Shown: one piece after another, positions 1 to 13,610 of the stretch
Layout: every line of letters starts with the position of its first letter
How positions within the stretch are numbered: position 1 is the first letter of the stretch
Assembly: GCA_963678705.1 (NCBI GenBank)
Contig: OY783209.1
Span: 5,952,001-6,016,000 of the forward strand
Source: Panorpa germanica
Lineage: Eukaryota; Arthropoda; Insecta; Mecoptera; Panorpidae
DNA length: 64,000 nt
Direction: 5' to 3'
Position numbers and translations under genes: made by a program
The notes under the pieces: model-generated
What the model was told of the DNA's origin: nothing
The model's database searches: none
The model's input: the letters and a program-made list of their open reading frames with translations, nothing else

Positions 1-3000
1 CATATAAGAATATAAGATCATAAATATACACCTGGGACATTTTATTTAATATCAATAATCCGATAATTGGAACCAGGTGGTTCGGATTACCAAATACATT
101 ACGAAACTAATATGTAGATTTATAAATCTGTTATGTATTATGTGCATGTATGAATCTCCTTCCTTTAATTTAAGTGTTCATTTTGCCTAGATATATGTAG
201 CAACTTAATATCGGGATGTACTTTTTTTCTACGATTACTATTCCATAATAAAACATTAAATATAAAAATAAGTTATAAGTTTCTTTGTGGTTAGCAATCT
301 ATAAAAAGCACATGTATATTTTCTATTATATAACAAGTTTATCTATTCTGCATATATAACAACTATTATAATCATATATCAAAATGAAGCCAAAGCCGCC
401 TATTAAAGTCAGTCTTGGTAGTTACACATTGAATGCAGAGCCAATGTTTAGTGCTTCAGCGCGATGCTTGTCAAACCCACTTTAAACTAACCGATAATTA
501 TGCTTATAATGAATCATGGCCTTGTATATAATGTAACACTTCGAATTGACCGACTGATGAACTACATCTATACTACATGTACAACATACATCATTTACAA
601 TCACTCTCAACGTACACACATACTAGTTCACTGACAATTTTTAGATTATATTATTTATTATTCAATGGTGCTTGTACAGTCTGCATCTGTATTTGAAAAG
701 GCAGTAATCAACAAACCATTTTAGCAAAGTTTGTGAACTCATTTTGACATATAACTCACGTTTTTATTTTTTTAAATAACCAAAAGTTGACGGCATTATG
801 GGTGTATCAAATTTGAATTTCATACAGAAGAAATCGACATTATTTTTTCTTTTTCACAACCATCGTAAAATAATACTTGTACCGGATTCAGAGAGAAGTT
901 AGTGCGGCACTGCATCTAATACATACTGAATTTCGATATATAAAATTACTTCTAAAAAAGGTTATTAATAGTCTGTTAAAAGCATCTTTCTATTTTTTGT
1001 ATATAAATATATACGCCTACATAATACATGTATAAAATCACAACCCCTTTTATTGACGACATTATTCTCCTTTCCCCCAATCACTCCTATCGATTAGTAG
1101 CTCGCCCTTCTTTTATATCCTTTTTGTCGTCATTGGTTACGTAACGTCACGTCCTGTTTATGACGTGTCAATGTTAAAGGTATTATCTAAGTGGTAGTCA
1201 AGTATTTTCCAATACTATTTTCGTTTGACTCTTGGCAACGGTTGCTCATTTCTCAGATGGCTGACTACATAAATATTTGATTGATGGTGATGAATTTTGC
1301 ACAGATGATGAATACAATACAAGTTAATGAGATATATGTATACGGGTGGTGGGTTAATTGTATAACGATGTAGCGAATGCCAAATTTTGATTGTTTGTTT
1401 TGGGTACATACGAGAATGTATCTTGTAATTTATCCTATTATTATATACCTGTATATAGCACGATTTTTTTTTTGGATGTTATCGATTTCGGTCCGACTTG
1501 GGATCGACTTTGGACCGACTTCGGTTCGACATCAGTGGTAAATGTTCAGTACGTTGAGTCACGTGGTATGCTTATTACGGTTTGCACGATAGAGTCCTTT
1601 GACATGAAACACAAAATACTTATCTATTAGAAATGGAATTATGCATAAACTACGTCTCCACTAAGCAAGTATGAATAAACATCTATTTGTATCTATGAAA
1701 CACTACGTTACACACTCCTTCTAAATCTGTTTACACCATTTGATTAACCTAATTTTTTTCTTTTTTTTATTTTCACATAAAAAATAATTCATTAACTTTC
1801 TCGACGTGATCTTGAATTATTTACGCTAGTAGTGTCAAGGTTATGTAACGGTTACGTGATTTTTATAATAAATAAACTATTGTAATCAATCACTATTGTA
1901 TTTGAATATATCTTGTGAATTTTTAGAAGTGAATTGATTGTTTTTGTTTTTAAATAATTGAAGAAATGACGAAACTAAAGTTTATGAATATCAAACTGAA
2001 CCGACTGATAAAATGTTATTTGTTTGTAAATAATAACTGCTTAACAATTGAAAATATTTGAAAGTATTTGTGTTATCTTTTTCTAACAATATTATATTTT
2101 TTAAATTATATAATCTGTAATAAGTCAGATTGAGGATAATGTATATTTATTTTGAGCAAAACCTTTTAGAGAAAATATTAGGGAGATTATGAAAAAAGAA
2201 ATTAACTTTTTTTGTTTTTACGTTCAATTCAATTGTATCTAGTTAGGATAGGAGAATTTCCGCTTACTCTACAACAAATCTTGTAGAAATACGTCATTTA
2301 AATGGGGACGGGAGATATCTGTCTATATGACCAAAAGTTTATGCCCATAAGCTAATATTTAATACTTTAAAAAACTCAGTTAGCTGAGGTTTATTATGAT
2401 CTTTGATTAATACTTTTGTTTCCCAGTTCTCACTTTTCTTCGAGTCGAACATAACTGTAGCTTAACCAAGCTAAATACCTTGGTTGACTTTTTCGTTATA
2501 ACTGTGGTCGGTCTTAGACAAAATTCGAATTGAAAACCCATTTTTTAGGTTAAATTTCAGATAAGAACGACAGATTGTTCATATAGTTTCTTCTTAGTAT
2601 CTTCTGTCTCACACGCTGGTCAATGTATCGCATATTTCATAGTAGTTATATTGAGCAGCTACGTGCGTTGTGGAGAGCGCACGGGGAATATTTCTTTGAG
2701 AGAAAATAAGTTTTAATTAATTCGGAATAGAGATTAAGTTGATTTCCTGCAACTTCCTAAGTATAAAGTCAGTATGTAATTGAGGTATTATATGATATTT
2801 TGTGATTCTTTTTTCTTCGTCAAGTTATAAATATTTCGCAGTGCACTTAAGATACAGCCGCTCCTGCTCACAGGAAGGTATACAGTCAAAGAAAGAAACT
2901 TTATATTTATATATATATAACTTATAACTAATTTAAAAATAGAATCCAATTAAGCATTATCCATTATCAAAAAATGAAAAAAATAGACAGATTTGTCGCA

Positions 3001-4567
3001 CTTGGCGCTCTTCCACATGTTCACATGGTTCTTACTGAACAATCAGACTGTCTTAAGAGATTCGTATTTCTCAATAACAGCAGGTCTATAGATTACGAAA
3101 TTAACAACTGGAATTAATAACAATCGATTTAATTTATTGATTTATACACAGGTGTTATATTTTTCCTTGTGGCACTATTACCTATTACACAAATTTTGCC
3201 TTTCTTTTTAAATTTCACCACAGTGTTCAAACTTAAATAACTCGGCTACTATGATGCTCTATACAAACATAAGCAAAAATATACTGAATATAAAATTTTA
3301 ATAAAAATAGAAAAGGTATATTTTAATATAATATGCGTTTCTTTGTGTGTGACTGTACCAACGTCAAACACGTGGTTAATAATTAAAATAGCAAATTGCA
3401 ATACACTTGTATAAACATTTTAAATAATTTAATACTGTCTCTTGTTTTGTCTAAAATTTCATATGATAAAATAATATGAATATTGTTATCTCACTCTCAT
3501 CAATATAATTACAATAATATTTTCAGTAAAGTATATGTCAGTATTTTATAATATTGAATTATCAAGGTAATATTATATATATAAATTAAAGTCAGACGTA
3601 TAATGTTTCTTAGTAGTTTTAAATAAAAGAAAACAGTCTACTCAAATGTTATTGTAATTCATAATTTGTTTACAACAAACATATCTTTGTAACTTTGTAA
3701 TTTTTATTCAAGAAAAATAATTTTATAAGGCTAAGGTTTCAAAATTATTTTTTTTCTAATTAATATACATTTAGTACAATTATTGCAAGAAATGTTAAAT
3801 TTATATTAATATATCTAAAAGTATAGCATATTCCCAAAAATGTTACATTCTGGTTTTCTCACCAGTACTGCCAAACTCGATATTTTATTTCAGTTGGTTA
3901 AAAAACAACAAAAATATGTTTTGTTTTGTTTGAAAGATTTTTTACTCCGTACCATTCTGTTCTTATCAACACAAAAGAATTTGTTTGCCATAAAATTATC
4001 AACTTTTGTAAAAAAAATAAATAATTAGTAAATAATCATATTTATTAAAAAATTATTAGCACTCTTGACATATTTTAATAATTAAATGAAATAATAACAA
4101 AATTTAGTGGCTAGTTAATAATATAATTATTTTAAGTATAATTGTAATTACTATTTATATTTAAAAATTGATTTAAATATTATTTAAAAATTTACATAAA
4201 AAATATTACGCATATTATTATTATTTTTTTATTTTAATGTTTTTGCCATTGGGCACAATATTCTTCTACCTCAAATCATTAAACTACATATCATTGTGAT
4301 TAATTACATTTCATTTGTGTTCCTTATTCTATCTACTGATTCTCACTTCTTCAAAAAAAAAAACACACAAAATAAATAAAATTAAAGCCATCTCTCTCTA
4401 TCTCCGCCATCCACCTCTTCTCTTCACTGCCTCTCCAATAACTGCACAATCTTTTTTTCTTTTTTTACTCTAGTAGGTAAAAAATATTATGTTAAATGAT
4501 ACATGAGTTTACCTTTTGCGTTTAGAGGCAACATTGGATAGACAATTTTATAAATAGTTCATATCAT
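1..4567. other. AT-rich stretch without a recognised gene
   Basis: I see no coding exon with convincing splice sites or protein similarity. The open frames here (for example 1391-1630 and 3840-4028) are short, low in complexity and rich in Phe, Leu, Ile, Asn and Lys, as expected by chance in AT-rich DNA. A somewhat GC-richer patch near 1060-1170 contains CRE-like ACGTCA cores but no other promoter signal I can support. Confidence 0.5.
1487..1530. repeat. four tandem imperfect 11-bp units
   Basis: Four consecutive 11-mers end in CCGAC, TCGAC, CCGAC and TCGAC and begin with TTCGG, TTGGG, TTTGG and TTCGG. The block is GC-rich compared with its surroundings. It lies inside a chance open frame. 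No function is evident. Confidence 0.7.
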
Positions 4568-5029
4568 ATGTAGAACATCATATGAGTCAAGAAGAAAGAG
4601 TAAAGTAAGAGAGTCAAGAGGAAATAGTAAAGATAGAGCGTCTATGCCTGTAATAGACATAAGTGGAGAAGTGAAAACGAAGAGAGAAGGCAGGAAGGAT
4701 AGTGAAAAGATAATAGAGGGTTTGTCGAGAGGAGACAAGGAAGGCAAGAGGTGATAGATGATAGGCAATGATACAGGCAATAAGGAAGGAGAAGCAGGAA
4801 ACGGTTTGCCGAGAGGAGACAAAGAAGACAAGAGGTGAGGAAACGGTGAGAATGAAGGAAGACTAGGTTAAGGAAGAGGGTCAAGAGAAAAAGAAGCAGA
4901 AAGTACTTTTGGAAATAAAAAAGTCTAGAATAGTTTAAGTTTAATTTCAAGTTGAAGTTCTATGAAATGTATTAAGAATGTAGATAGATTTAATATAATA
5001 ATAATAATAATAATGTAGAACATCATATG
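4568..5029 (+). mobile_element. retroposon-type insertion with 17-bp target-site duplication
   Basis: A 17-bp sequence (ATGTAGAACATCATATG) occurs perfectly at 4568-4584 and again at 5013-5029. The 428 bp between the copies is strongly purine-rich (GA-rich) on the + strand and ends in a (TAA)n run at about 4990-5012. A long target-site duplication plus a simple-repeat 3' tail is the signature of target-primed reverse transcription, so this is probably a SINE or a 5'-truncated LINE. The body has an internal duplication: a segment containing GAGAGGAGACAA recurs about 80 bp apart near 4730 and 4812. I cannot name the family. The long Leu- and Ser-rich minus-strand frames here are only the complement of the purine tract. 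Confidence 0.75.
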
Positions 5030-8000
5030 TGTTTTCATTTTTTGTTGTACTGTTTCATCTTACATTGTGCGGAACCTAATACGATATATGAGATAGCATG
5101 ATTGAGAATGAAATATGTCAAATAGGTATCTGATTGAAAAGAACTATTTTGTTGTTTAAAAATTAATCTATTAAAAAAAAACAGTAGTACCTTGTTGGCC
5201 AGGAAATATTGATATTTACTATGTTATTAGTATAATTGGTTCGTGTCAGTAATTGGCCAAAAAATATAACGGTCGTAGTTATGTTTTGCTGTGTTTCTAT
5301 ATATTACGTATCAGTATATAAAACAATTGTTGTGCTCAAATTTTATTGTTTGGCCATGAACACACACACACAACACTATATTTCATAGAAATATTTATAT
5401 TACACATTTGTTTGTTTAATACCTATTATATTTAGTTTACTTATAATAATATCCGGTAGATTATACATTCTTAGCTTTTAATTTCTCTTTCCTGTTTGAT
5501 TTAAAAAGCCAGTGACATTTCTCAATAATTGCGACATAAATCTTTCTTAAAAATTTTTATTTGGCATTAGTTTATTCAGCCTGCTTGCCAAAAATTATTT
5601 TATACATAAAATTTAATTATCTAACTATTAAAATACCAAACCTATTATTAAAGATTGTAAATTACATAACAATAATAATAGTGTAATTATACTACTTGTA
5701 ATAATATAGTTGTTATTTTTTAATTTAAATTTTATTTACATATCTTGAGTTTCTAGTACCTAATTTCTTATTACGTGTCAAAAATATTTCAACATCATGA
5801 TTAATTTCAATTTTGTAATTTAGATATTTATCGATTTATATTTTAAATGACAACAACTGCTAATGCAGTATGAGATTGTCTGTGATAGAACTTAGCATCG
5901 GAATTAGAATGATTCCTACAGACTCTGCTTTTGTAATGTAGGTTTTCGATTTATTCATACTTGTTTCCATTCTTTAACTATATTTATTTCATTTGTTCTC
6001 AAAAAAATTAGTATCCACTTTTTCGAATTTAATTTCACTTCTTTTTCGTTTTTTACCACACCTTGCTTACCGAGTTCCTTTATGTGCGACCTTCTTTCTA
6101 TCTTTTTCATGATTACCTCCTCCTTTGTCGACTTTTTCTGTACAAACATCTATACAGTAGGTATTTAATACTATTGAATAAATATTTGTATTAACTTGTG
6201 TGGTACAGACTGGTGTAACTTCAACATGCGATACTCATTTAATTCTACTATATATTTTTATTATATTCTTTGTTATATCTATTTGCTGCCTTTCGGTCGG
6301 TAATAAGCAAAATCCTTTGTGAGTAGAACGAAAATACTATTGATATATGAGAGTGAATCTTGAAACAATACAATAAATAAAATATGCTGTCTCTATTGTG
6401 AACGTAACAGACCTAAAACCAAATGTAAAGAATTAATCTGACTTTTACTACTTTTTTTCTTCTAAATATACAAAAGTGGTTGAATGAATTTGTACGACCT
6501 ACAACGGATTCCGATATATGAAATTACATGTTACAACGGTGTGACCCCGTATTGGATAACTTCTTTCACCAAATGTTAGTCTGTACCACGCATAGCATTG
6601 TTACTTCAGATTGTGCTACTGTATATTTTGTGTACTAATAGATAAGGACCCTGATGACGTAACTTTGTAAATACGATATGGAGGTGTACCCAATTTCATT
6701 CATGATTTATGTTATGAACATAACAACCTGCGACGCGGCGGTGACCTTCATAATATTATCAATAAATTACTATAGTCAATATTTATTTAATAATATAAGA
6801 ATAGTTTACTGATCTTTTAACTAAATAAAGTTAAAATAAGACCTTTAATATATTTCTTATCTGTTTAAATAATTGTGAAAATCTTAGTACAAATAAAATT
6901 GAATTTATTATATAAATTGTATATAACGCATCGTGAAAAAAACGCTTGCATTTTTATATAAATCAGTTATTCTCAAAATGTTATACTTTTTGCAAAACAC
7001 AAGACACGTTTCTTTACATTTGTATTTAATTTATAGTAATATTTATTTCATCTCAAAGGGTCTCATTTTATAGCTATTGTAAAGGCTTTTAATTAACGTG
7101 TTTTAATTTTTTTCCATTAATTTAAGAAAACCGGTAGAATAGGTCATAAAATGTTGTATATTAGATAAACTCATTTAAGTAACAAGTAACTTTTCTTATA
7201 ATAGTTTAGTGTTTGTTATATTAGTTTAAATAATATATATATTGCAATATTTACGTAACAAGATGCATTTAAATGCTAAATAAATATCATCAGTTGCTAA
7301 ACAATTACATCTTATGTTGAAAGTAACTTTAAAACAGTATTTGCTATTCTTTTATTTTCTCCTAATGGTTCAAGCATGATGTTCTCATTATCATCTTAAT
7401 TCGAAACTAATTAACACAGATTATACCTTGGTATGTGTGGCCTTCACAAAATAGTGGCTCAGTTTAAACTAGCGCGCAGTAAGTTTTATATTCCAGGTAT
7501 TACATATGTACAAAACGCGAAACGCAGAACGCACCATCACGTCGCGTCCTGCGTTGTTTGTCTGGCAACTTTTTACCCGTTTTTTTTTTATGAAATGATT
7601 AAATAGAACCCAAAAGTGGTTATTAGGAAGTGGTGTAGTTTGCGTAAATCTAAAAAACTATGAAGTATTCTGGAGATATGTTTAAAATTAGCACAGGACT
7701 TGCTATATGACTACATCACTATACGACACATGCGGAAACGTATCAGACCAGACCATATCATGTATATAACATGATAAATCACTAAATATATGTGATTCAT
7801 CGTAATTTTGATTTTTGAAAACCGCGCTTAATTTGTAGATTAACGTTATTATAAATTCATAAAAAAAAAAAAAAAAAAACCAGGAAAATAACATATTTGT
7901 GATGTATATTTTTAAGGTAATATTTACGTAACATATACGATACGTCACATGAGTTACATTGTAACTAACCACATGCTTCGTTTCAACAATTCTCCACCAC

Positions 8001-8197
8001 GTTTCTATAAATACGTCCGTAACTTGTGCGTTTAAAAATACATAAATTTGGCTTAAATTCTTTTGTGCCGTGTGTACTACGCTGACTCATTTGTCTTTCA
8101 GTACTTGCAGACGTTGTAATAAAAACGACTACAGTGTTCCTCAAACAATTAGTCGCGTTAACTTATTAAGTTCGATAATATAGTTGTTAATTGATAT
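5030..8197. other. AT-rich stretch without a recognised gene
   Basis: No supportable exon. It contains a short CA run near 5361 and an imperfect hairpin near 7517-7552, whose 12-bp arms (AACGCAGAACGC and GCGTCCTGCGTT) match at 11 positions around an 11-base loop. The long A-run near 7860 is simple sequence. Confidence 0.45.
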
Positions 8198-8389
8198 ATA
8201 ATCAAAATCACGATAGTTCGGCGGTGAATTATACTTAAAAGAGGTTATAAGAGCGGTATAAATCTATAATACGATAATGAATTTTATATTATTCGTTTCT
8301 ATATATATTTTAGAAAAATAAGTGAGTTTATACCCCACAACTTGTTTTAAGTATGAGTCGCCGCCGAACTCTCGTAATTTGAACTATAG
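8198..8389. mobile_element. MITE, family A, copy 1
   Basis: This ~192-bp element has terminal inverted repeats of about 40 bp. The left end carries AGTTCGGCGGTGA followed by ATACTTAAAAGAGG. The right end carries AAGTATGAGTCGCCGCCGAA followed by CTCTCGTAATTTGAACTATA. The same ends and interior (GGTATAAATCTATAATACGA, then CCCCACAACTTGTTTTAAGT) recur at 28180, 57043 (reverse orientation) and 55474, and partly at 13513. It is non-coding. The ends begin with TA, which would suit a TA-targeting family, but the target-site duplication is not clear. Confidence 0.8.
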
Positions 8390-9722
8390 TTCTCCACCCA
8401 CTGTGCACTGCATATTAAATATATTATATAATAATATCCGTTCTTCATTATTATCTAATTTTCTTATTCATTTCTTTTGCCTATTTACATATATTTAAAT
8501 AAGTAAATAAATTAAGTAAATTAGCCAATTATAATAAGCCAATTTTTCAATACTTAGAATACTGTTGCTCCTTGTACGTAATTAGAAGGTAAGAAAATGG
8601 AAAAGGTTTGCTAATTGCGGGAAATGAAATATATGATCAAACCGTAAAGAACTGCAAATCGCAGTTGGTTCCCATTCCTTGATCTACACAATAAATATAA
8701 ATGCAAAGTAGGTGTGGCTAACGTTTTAGTCTAACATTTTATATATACTGTTAAATATACTCTTAAATTTAGTAGGTAAAGCAGTTTGAAATTAATATGT
8801 GAGTATATTATTTATCATGAATATACAACATTTTTTTTCATTAATTTTCTCCTAAAACTATATTAAATATTTTTAATAATGAAGTAATAATCACCTTAAT
8901 ATTTTTATCAGGTTGCGTAAATTCGTATTCCAGAAGCTTGTGTTAAACTATATATGTATTAGCACAAGGAAAATACTATAGCCTGTCGGTTTTGTAAAAG
9001 CCCCATCCTCCAAATTACAACAGATGTTGTTTTTGATTGTGTAACAATAAAAATATTTAATTCATGGATAGAGTTAACCAAATGGCTTCCAGGATAGAGT
9101 GTGAAGCCTGGGCTAAACCACAATGACCAAATTTCGTTGTTATCTTTTATTCATTACATATATTTAAAAAAATATAAGGAAATGAGTGTTTATAATTTTT
9201 GTATATTACAGTATAGTTTTGTCGGACTTGTTCATAATTAGTTATCTTCACAAAACCACAAACGGTAAAATTTTGAGAAACTTTATGTTATGTCAAAACT
9301 GGAAGTGAAGGGTTTAGGACGGGAATCCCAGCATTAGACATTTCTTTGCAGAATTCTTTCTTATAGAATTCTAAATATGTACATTGCAATGTATTCAAGT
9401 CATGTTATATGCAATCTTATTAATCTCCCTCATTCTTGTGATTCGTTCGCTTTATAAGACGGACGACTCAAGGACACAAGCAAACAGGTTTTAACACGTC
9501 AGTATCAATATTTGCAGATTGCGTTTTAATCATAAGCGTCACGTTTATGGGGAAGAACAAGTAGTGGGGATAATACACTCTGATTGTAATATTTTAAAAA
9601 TTTGAAATGGTATTGTCAGGAATAATTAGGTTTTACTAATTACTAATCATAAGACGGGGACAATATTATCTATTAGCAAATATAAGCAGTCTATACAAGT
9701 CTACAACACAAGATCACAACTG
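8390..9722. other. AT-rich stretch without a recognised gene
   Basis: No exon or RNA gene supported. The open frames are short and of chance-like composition. Confidence 0.45.
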
Positions 9723-10495
9723 CAGTGGCGTAGCTTGCCTTAGAGGGGCCCAAATGATGGGTAAAAATTTTTCACAAAGGAACAAAAACGCTCGCATTTA
9801 ATTAAATTAATTATATATTGTTTGTACGCCTTTTGTTTGGCGAATTTATTTATTAAATCATTCGTAGTTGAAGACGATTTAAGTTTTTCAAATTTTCTGC
9901 CTCTATAGACAATAGTGACAAGTCTGATAGCCTTTCCTGTCCCATAGAAGTGTTTAGATAATGTTTTTATCAGTTTTAATTTCGAAAAACTTCGTTTAAC
10001 TGTTGCACCTGTAACCGGAAGATTCAAGAATAGAAAGTATGCTGTTATTACCTCCGGAAAACTGAATGCAAGGCTATTGAATTTTATCAGCAATAATTCC
10101 ATGAGTTCGTTAATGGAATTAATTTTCTGAATTTCAGATTTTAAGCATGTTTTCAAAGCAATGAATTGTTCCTAAAGGTCAACTGATTTCTGACATGTAT
10201 TTACTGTATTTAGCTCAGCAAAAAAACGCTTCGTTATCTTCTTCCTTTTATTTTTGAAAACAGTTGTTACTAGATCTCTGAACTCCTTTATGCAAACCAT
10301 GAATCAATTTTGATTTCTTATATCACTGAGTTAATTCAAAAGATTACTTAGTAAAATGCTAGCTTTCTGTAAGTCATTAATTTCATGCTATAAAGCTTTA
10401 GAAACAGGATTAATGATTTCAAATAATGAGGAAAAAGAAACGAATATGTGCCCCGTATTATTGACACGGCTGATACGGCGGTAGCTACGCCCCTG
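9723..10495 (-). mobile_element. decayed hAT-type DNA transposon with both ends
   Basis: The left end reads CAGTGGCGTAGCT and the right end, read inward on the opposite strand, CAGGGGCGTAGCT. These are near-identical terminal inverted repeats of the hAT type. Between them lie 773 bp containing a minus-strand transposase remnant. No matching 8-bp target duplication is visible (CACAACTG on the left, ATTAGATG on the right), consistent with an old insertion. The length is far below an autonomous hAT element, so it is internally deleted. Confidence 0.75.
9740..10156 (-). pseudogene. hAT transposase C-terminal (dimerisation domain) remnant
   Basis: The 138-codon open part encodes the C-terminal hAT dimerisation region. 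The diagnostic stretch LPVTGATVKRSFSKLKLIKT matches the usual hATC signature (LPVT, then A, then a charged residue plus RSFSKLK). It is followed by a degenerate tail. Upstream on the same strand (about 10157-10460), frames still recall ZMYM/hAT-type proteins (for example NPVSKAL and KASILLSNLLN) but are interrupted by several stops. The gene is therefore broken and no active transposase can be made. It sits inside the terminal repeats at 9723 and 10495. Confidence 0.8.
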
Positions 10496-11149
10496 ATTAG
10501 ATGTAACTCAATGAATTATTATATAAAGAATGTCTTGAAAGTGCCTCGAATTAGATGCCATAGGCCGCACCTTTTCCAAGACACGTTATACCACGTGGTC
10601 CAGACAACGTTTAAGCAGAACCTCTAGTTTTCAGGAATACATAACCGTGTGCATTCAAGGTTGCTTCTAATTATTATATTATTTCTTGTATAGTTAATTT
10701 TGTAATTCTGCCCCTTAAACAAAATCAAAACTCGACGCCTGTGTTTTTATCTATATTTCTTGTGTGACAATGTAATAATTGTTTAGTGCTTATTATTCGT
10801 AGACATGAATTTATAATTAAAATTAATATGTATTAATTTGTTACAATTTGTTTAAACTTATTTGCTTATATGCATAATGTATGTAATCGTTGTATGTCTA
10901 CGAAGAAGTGAAAGCTATTCCGATAACGATATATGTAAGGAGTCAAGTTTCAAACGTGTTTTATGTGCTAATAAATAGAATTTAGTCCCCCAGTGTTGGA
11001 TGAAAGTGTAACGCTATTTGTATATTTCTATTTCACAAGATATGAGTAGTATTGAAATACCGCACATTTTTTCTTGGGAACGTTGTGTATTTAATATCGT
11101 GATATACTTTTTCCTACGATTACCACTCCACCGTGAAACGTTTAAATAT

Positions 11150-11290
11150 AAATAAAATGATATATATCACTGAATAAGTGAGTAAGATAGATAGTATCAA
11201 TGTTCAAACAATATGTGCCAAAATTTCATAACATTCCCACAATTATTTTATGAGTTACAATGACGTTTTAGTGACGATGCTTTTGTAATT
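11150..11290 (+). repeat. single arm related to the 24212-24604 foldback element
   Basis: The stretch with GCCAAAATTTCATAACATTC, then ATGAGTTACAATGACG and AGTGACG, parallels the left arm at about 24300-24365 (GTCAAAATTTCATGACGTTC, then AGTTACAGAGATTTGAGTGACG). Only one arm is seen here, so it is a truncated or solo copy. Confidence 0.5.
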
Positions 11291-13512
11291 TTAATGGACG
11301 AAAAATTTTCATCTTCTGTAATTTTTGAAAGTACGCTACTGAGACAACAAAATTTATATTAATTTTAAATTTAATTGTAATATACATTATTAATAAATAT
11401 ATTTTTAAAAGTAAATATAATACATTATGCTTGAACAGTCTACAAACGTCATCTTTTCATATATTGTAATAATTTGTTATTTAAACATTTTTTAAAATAT
11501 GTCTGGAGCATAATTGTATATATCAATGCACGGAAGACAACACAGGGCCACTAAAAATATATTATATAATTTTAATAATTTTTTTTTTTATTTAATTTAA
11601 TTTCACTTCTGATGGTGAGGGTACTAGCAGTGACGACCATCTACAATGTTGGCAGTATTTGTGAAGTTACGTACGAAACGGGGCCATAGTAAGAAATGTC
11701 TTCCAAATCTTCGCGCTGTATCTTGGGAACACTTGATCATACGAAAAAATACATAAGATCAAATTTGTAGATAATTTTATGATCTACAAGTTTTATAATA
11801 AGCTCTGATGACGTATGACGCATAGGAAACGTTTATTGTGACGTTTGATCTCGAATATCTTGATCTGCGAACACGTGATTAATCATTTATTAGTCATTAA
11901 TTTAACGTCGGCTTATTTCCGATGCTGAGTCCTATCACCAGTGTTCTATGTATGTTTTGAAGATAAAAAACGTACGTATCTGAAAATATTCAGTTTTGTA
12001 ACTTTCATATTATAGATTTACATAATTAGGGTTTTTCGAAGTAGAAAATTTACTTTTTGTAAAAACACCTTAAGCTGTATAAAATAAAATTATATAGAAA
12101 TAGATGTAGTTTTGAAACACCCTATAATTTATTTTCAAAAAAAAGCTTTCTTAATCTATATAATTAGCATAGTTGTGTTAAAAATAAAATATAATACAGA
12201 AAATAAACAATACGTCAACATTATCAGTGGACTTTACCGCGAAACGGGAAATTGGATTCTAATGTTTCTTATCAATACGATAGGCTCGTTATTCGTTCGT
12301 TATCTGGTGTGACGTTTCAATTTACGCGAATTCGCTTACGCTAGACTTGAAATATACTGGCGTAGTGGCTGAATTGCAAAATGTAAGTCTATATCGTACC
12401 GTAAACAAAGATAACACACAGTGGTTCATGAATTAATTACAATAGGTAAAAACACTTGTTAAAAATATATATTGTTACCTAATTAATTATACCGTTAATT
12501 AGTTTTGTAATGTTTATTCATTTACTATCTGTTTTTTCATTAAAAATTGTGAATATTTTTTACAAATAAGGAGATAATGCAATAGGCTTGTACGGTACAG
12601 TAATTGCCTTAAGCAATGTAAGCAGTCGCACTAACCACTACGTTTCTATTGATTTAAAATGACCGCTCCTTTTGAAACATCCATAAAATGACTGCTCTTG
12701 TCGGTAATAGGATTCAATGGATTCTAATTACAAAAAAAAAAAACTGATCTAAATTATGTATTAATTTTGTGTATACTCGAGTCGAAATTTTAGACCTATC
12801 CTGATCCTAAAATGGATCCTTACCCCTCTTTTCGTCCTGAAAACAGTAAAGTGAACCTCGTCTCATACTAAAAATTATTATATGACCCTCGCTTGACCCT
12901 AAATAAAATCATGATTCTCGTCTTATTTTAAGCCCGAGCTATCTTATTATTGTTTGAACCTTATTTAATCGCGTTCTGTTGCTCCAGTCACAAAAGTTTT
13001 AAGATTTTTTATCATCCGTGCACAATTTTGACATTGGCCCGACTCCCTCCTCAATATTTGTACACGTTTTGTGTTTACCGGGTATATATAATAAAAAAAC
13101 AATTAATTTAAAGAAATTGACATTGAAATGTACATTGTTGATATTGTAACATGAATGAGAAATGCATAACAAACATACTCCTGAATAAACAAACACTGCT
13201 TTTTAGAAAGTCCGTTAAAAAATCATAAAATTCATTATAAGAAGGAAAACAATAGAATAATTGTTCAGAATTGCTTTTATTTTTATTTTAGCTCAAGGAC
13301 ATTAATACTTACTTGAAATTATGCCAAAATGTGTGTCACAATAATTTACTATTCACATTCTCGAATTGTTGAAACATTTTAACGCGTGGAGTAATCACGT
13401 GTTCGGAAGATCATGAAAATCGCGAAATTCGTTATGAACTTATGCTCTTTAAAAGTTATGGTAACTAAAAGATTAAATTTGAAGTGCGCAAGGATGAATT
13501 TGAACTGTATGC

Positions 13513-13610
13513 TACTAATTCGAAAGTTCGGCGGTGACTCATGCTTAAAAGAGATTATAACAGCCCTATAAATCTAAGATACGATGGTCAATATTATCTT
13601 ATTCTGTAAT
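13513..13610 (+). repeat. MITE family A, truncated copy
   Basis: The start matches the family A end (GAAAGTTCGGCGGTGACTCA, then GCTTAAAAGAGATTATAA and CCTATAAATCTAAGATACGA). The similarity fades after about 13610 and no right end is present, so the copy is truncated and diverged. Confidence 0.65.

Noticed and set aside
4559..4950. Ser/Leu-rich minus-strand frames
   Set aside because: Complement of a purine-rich retroposon body; no protein similarity.
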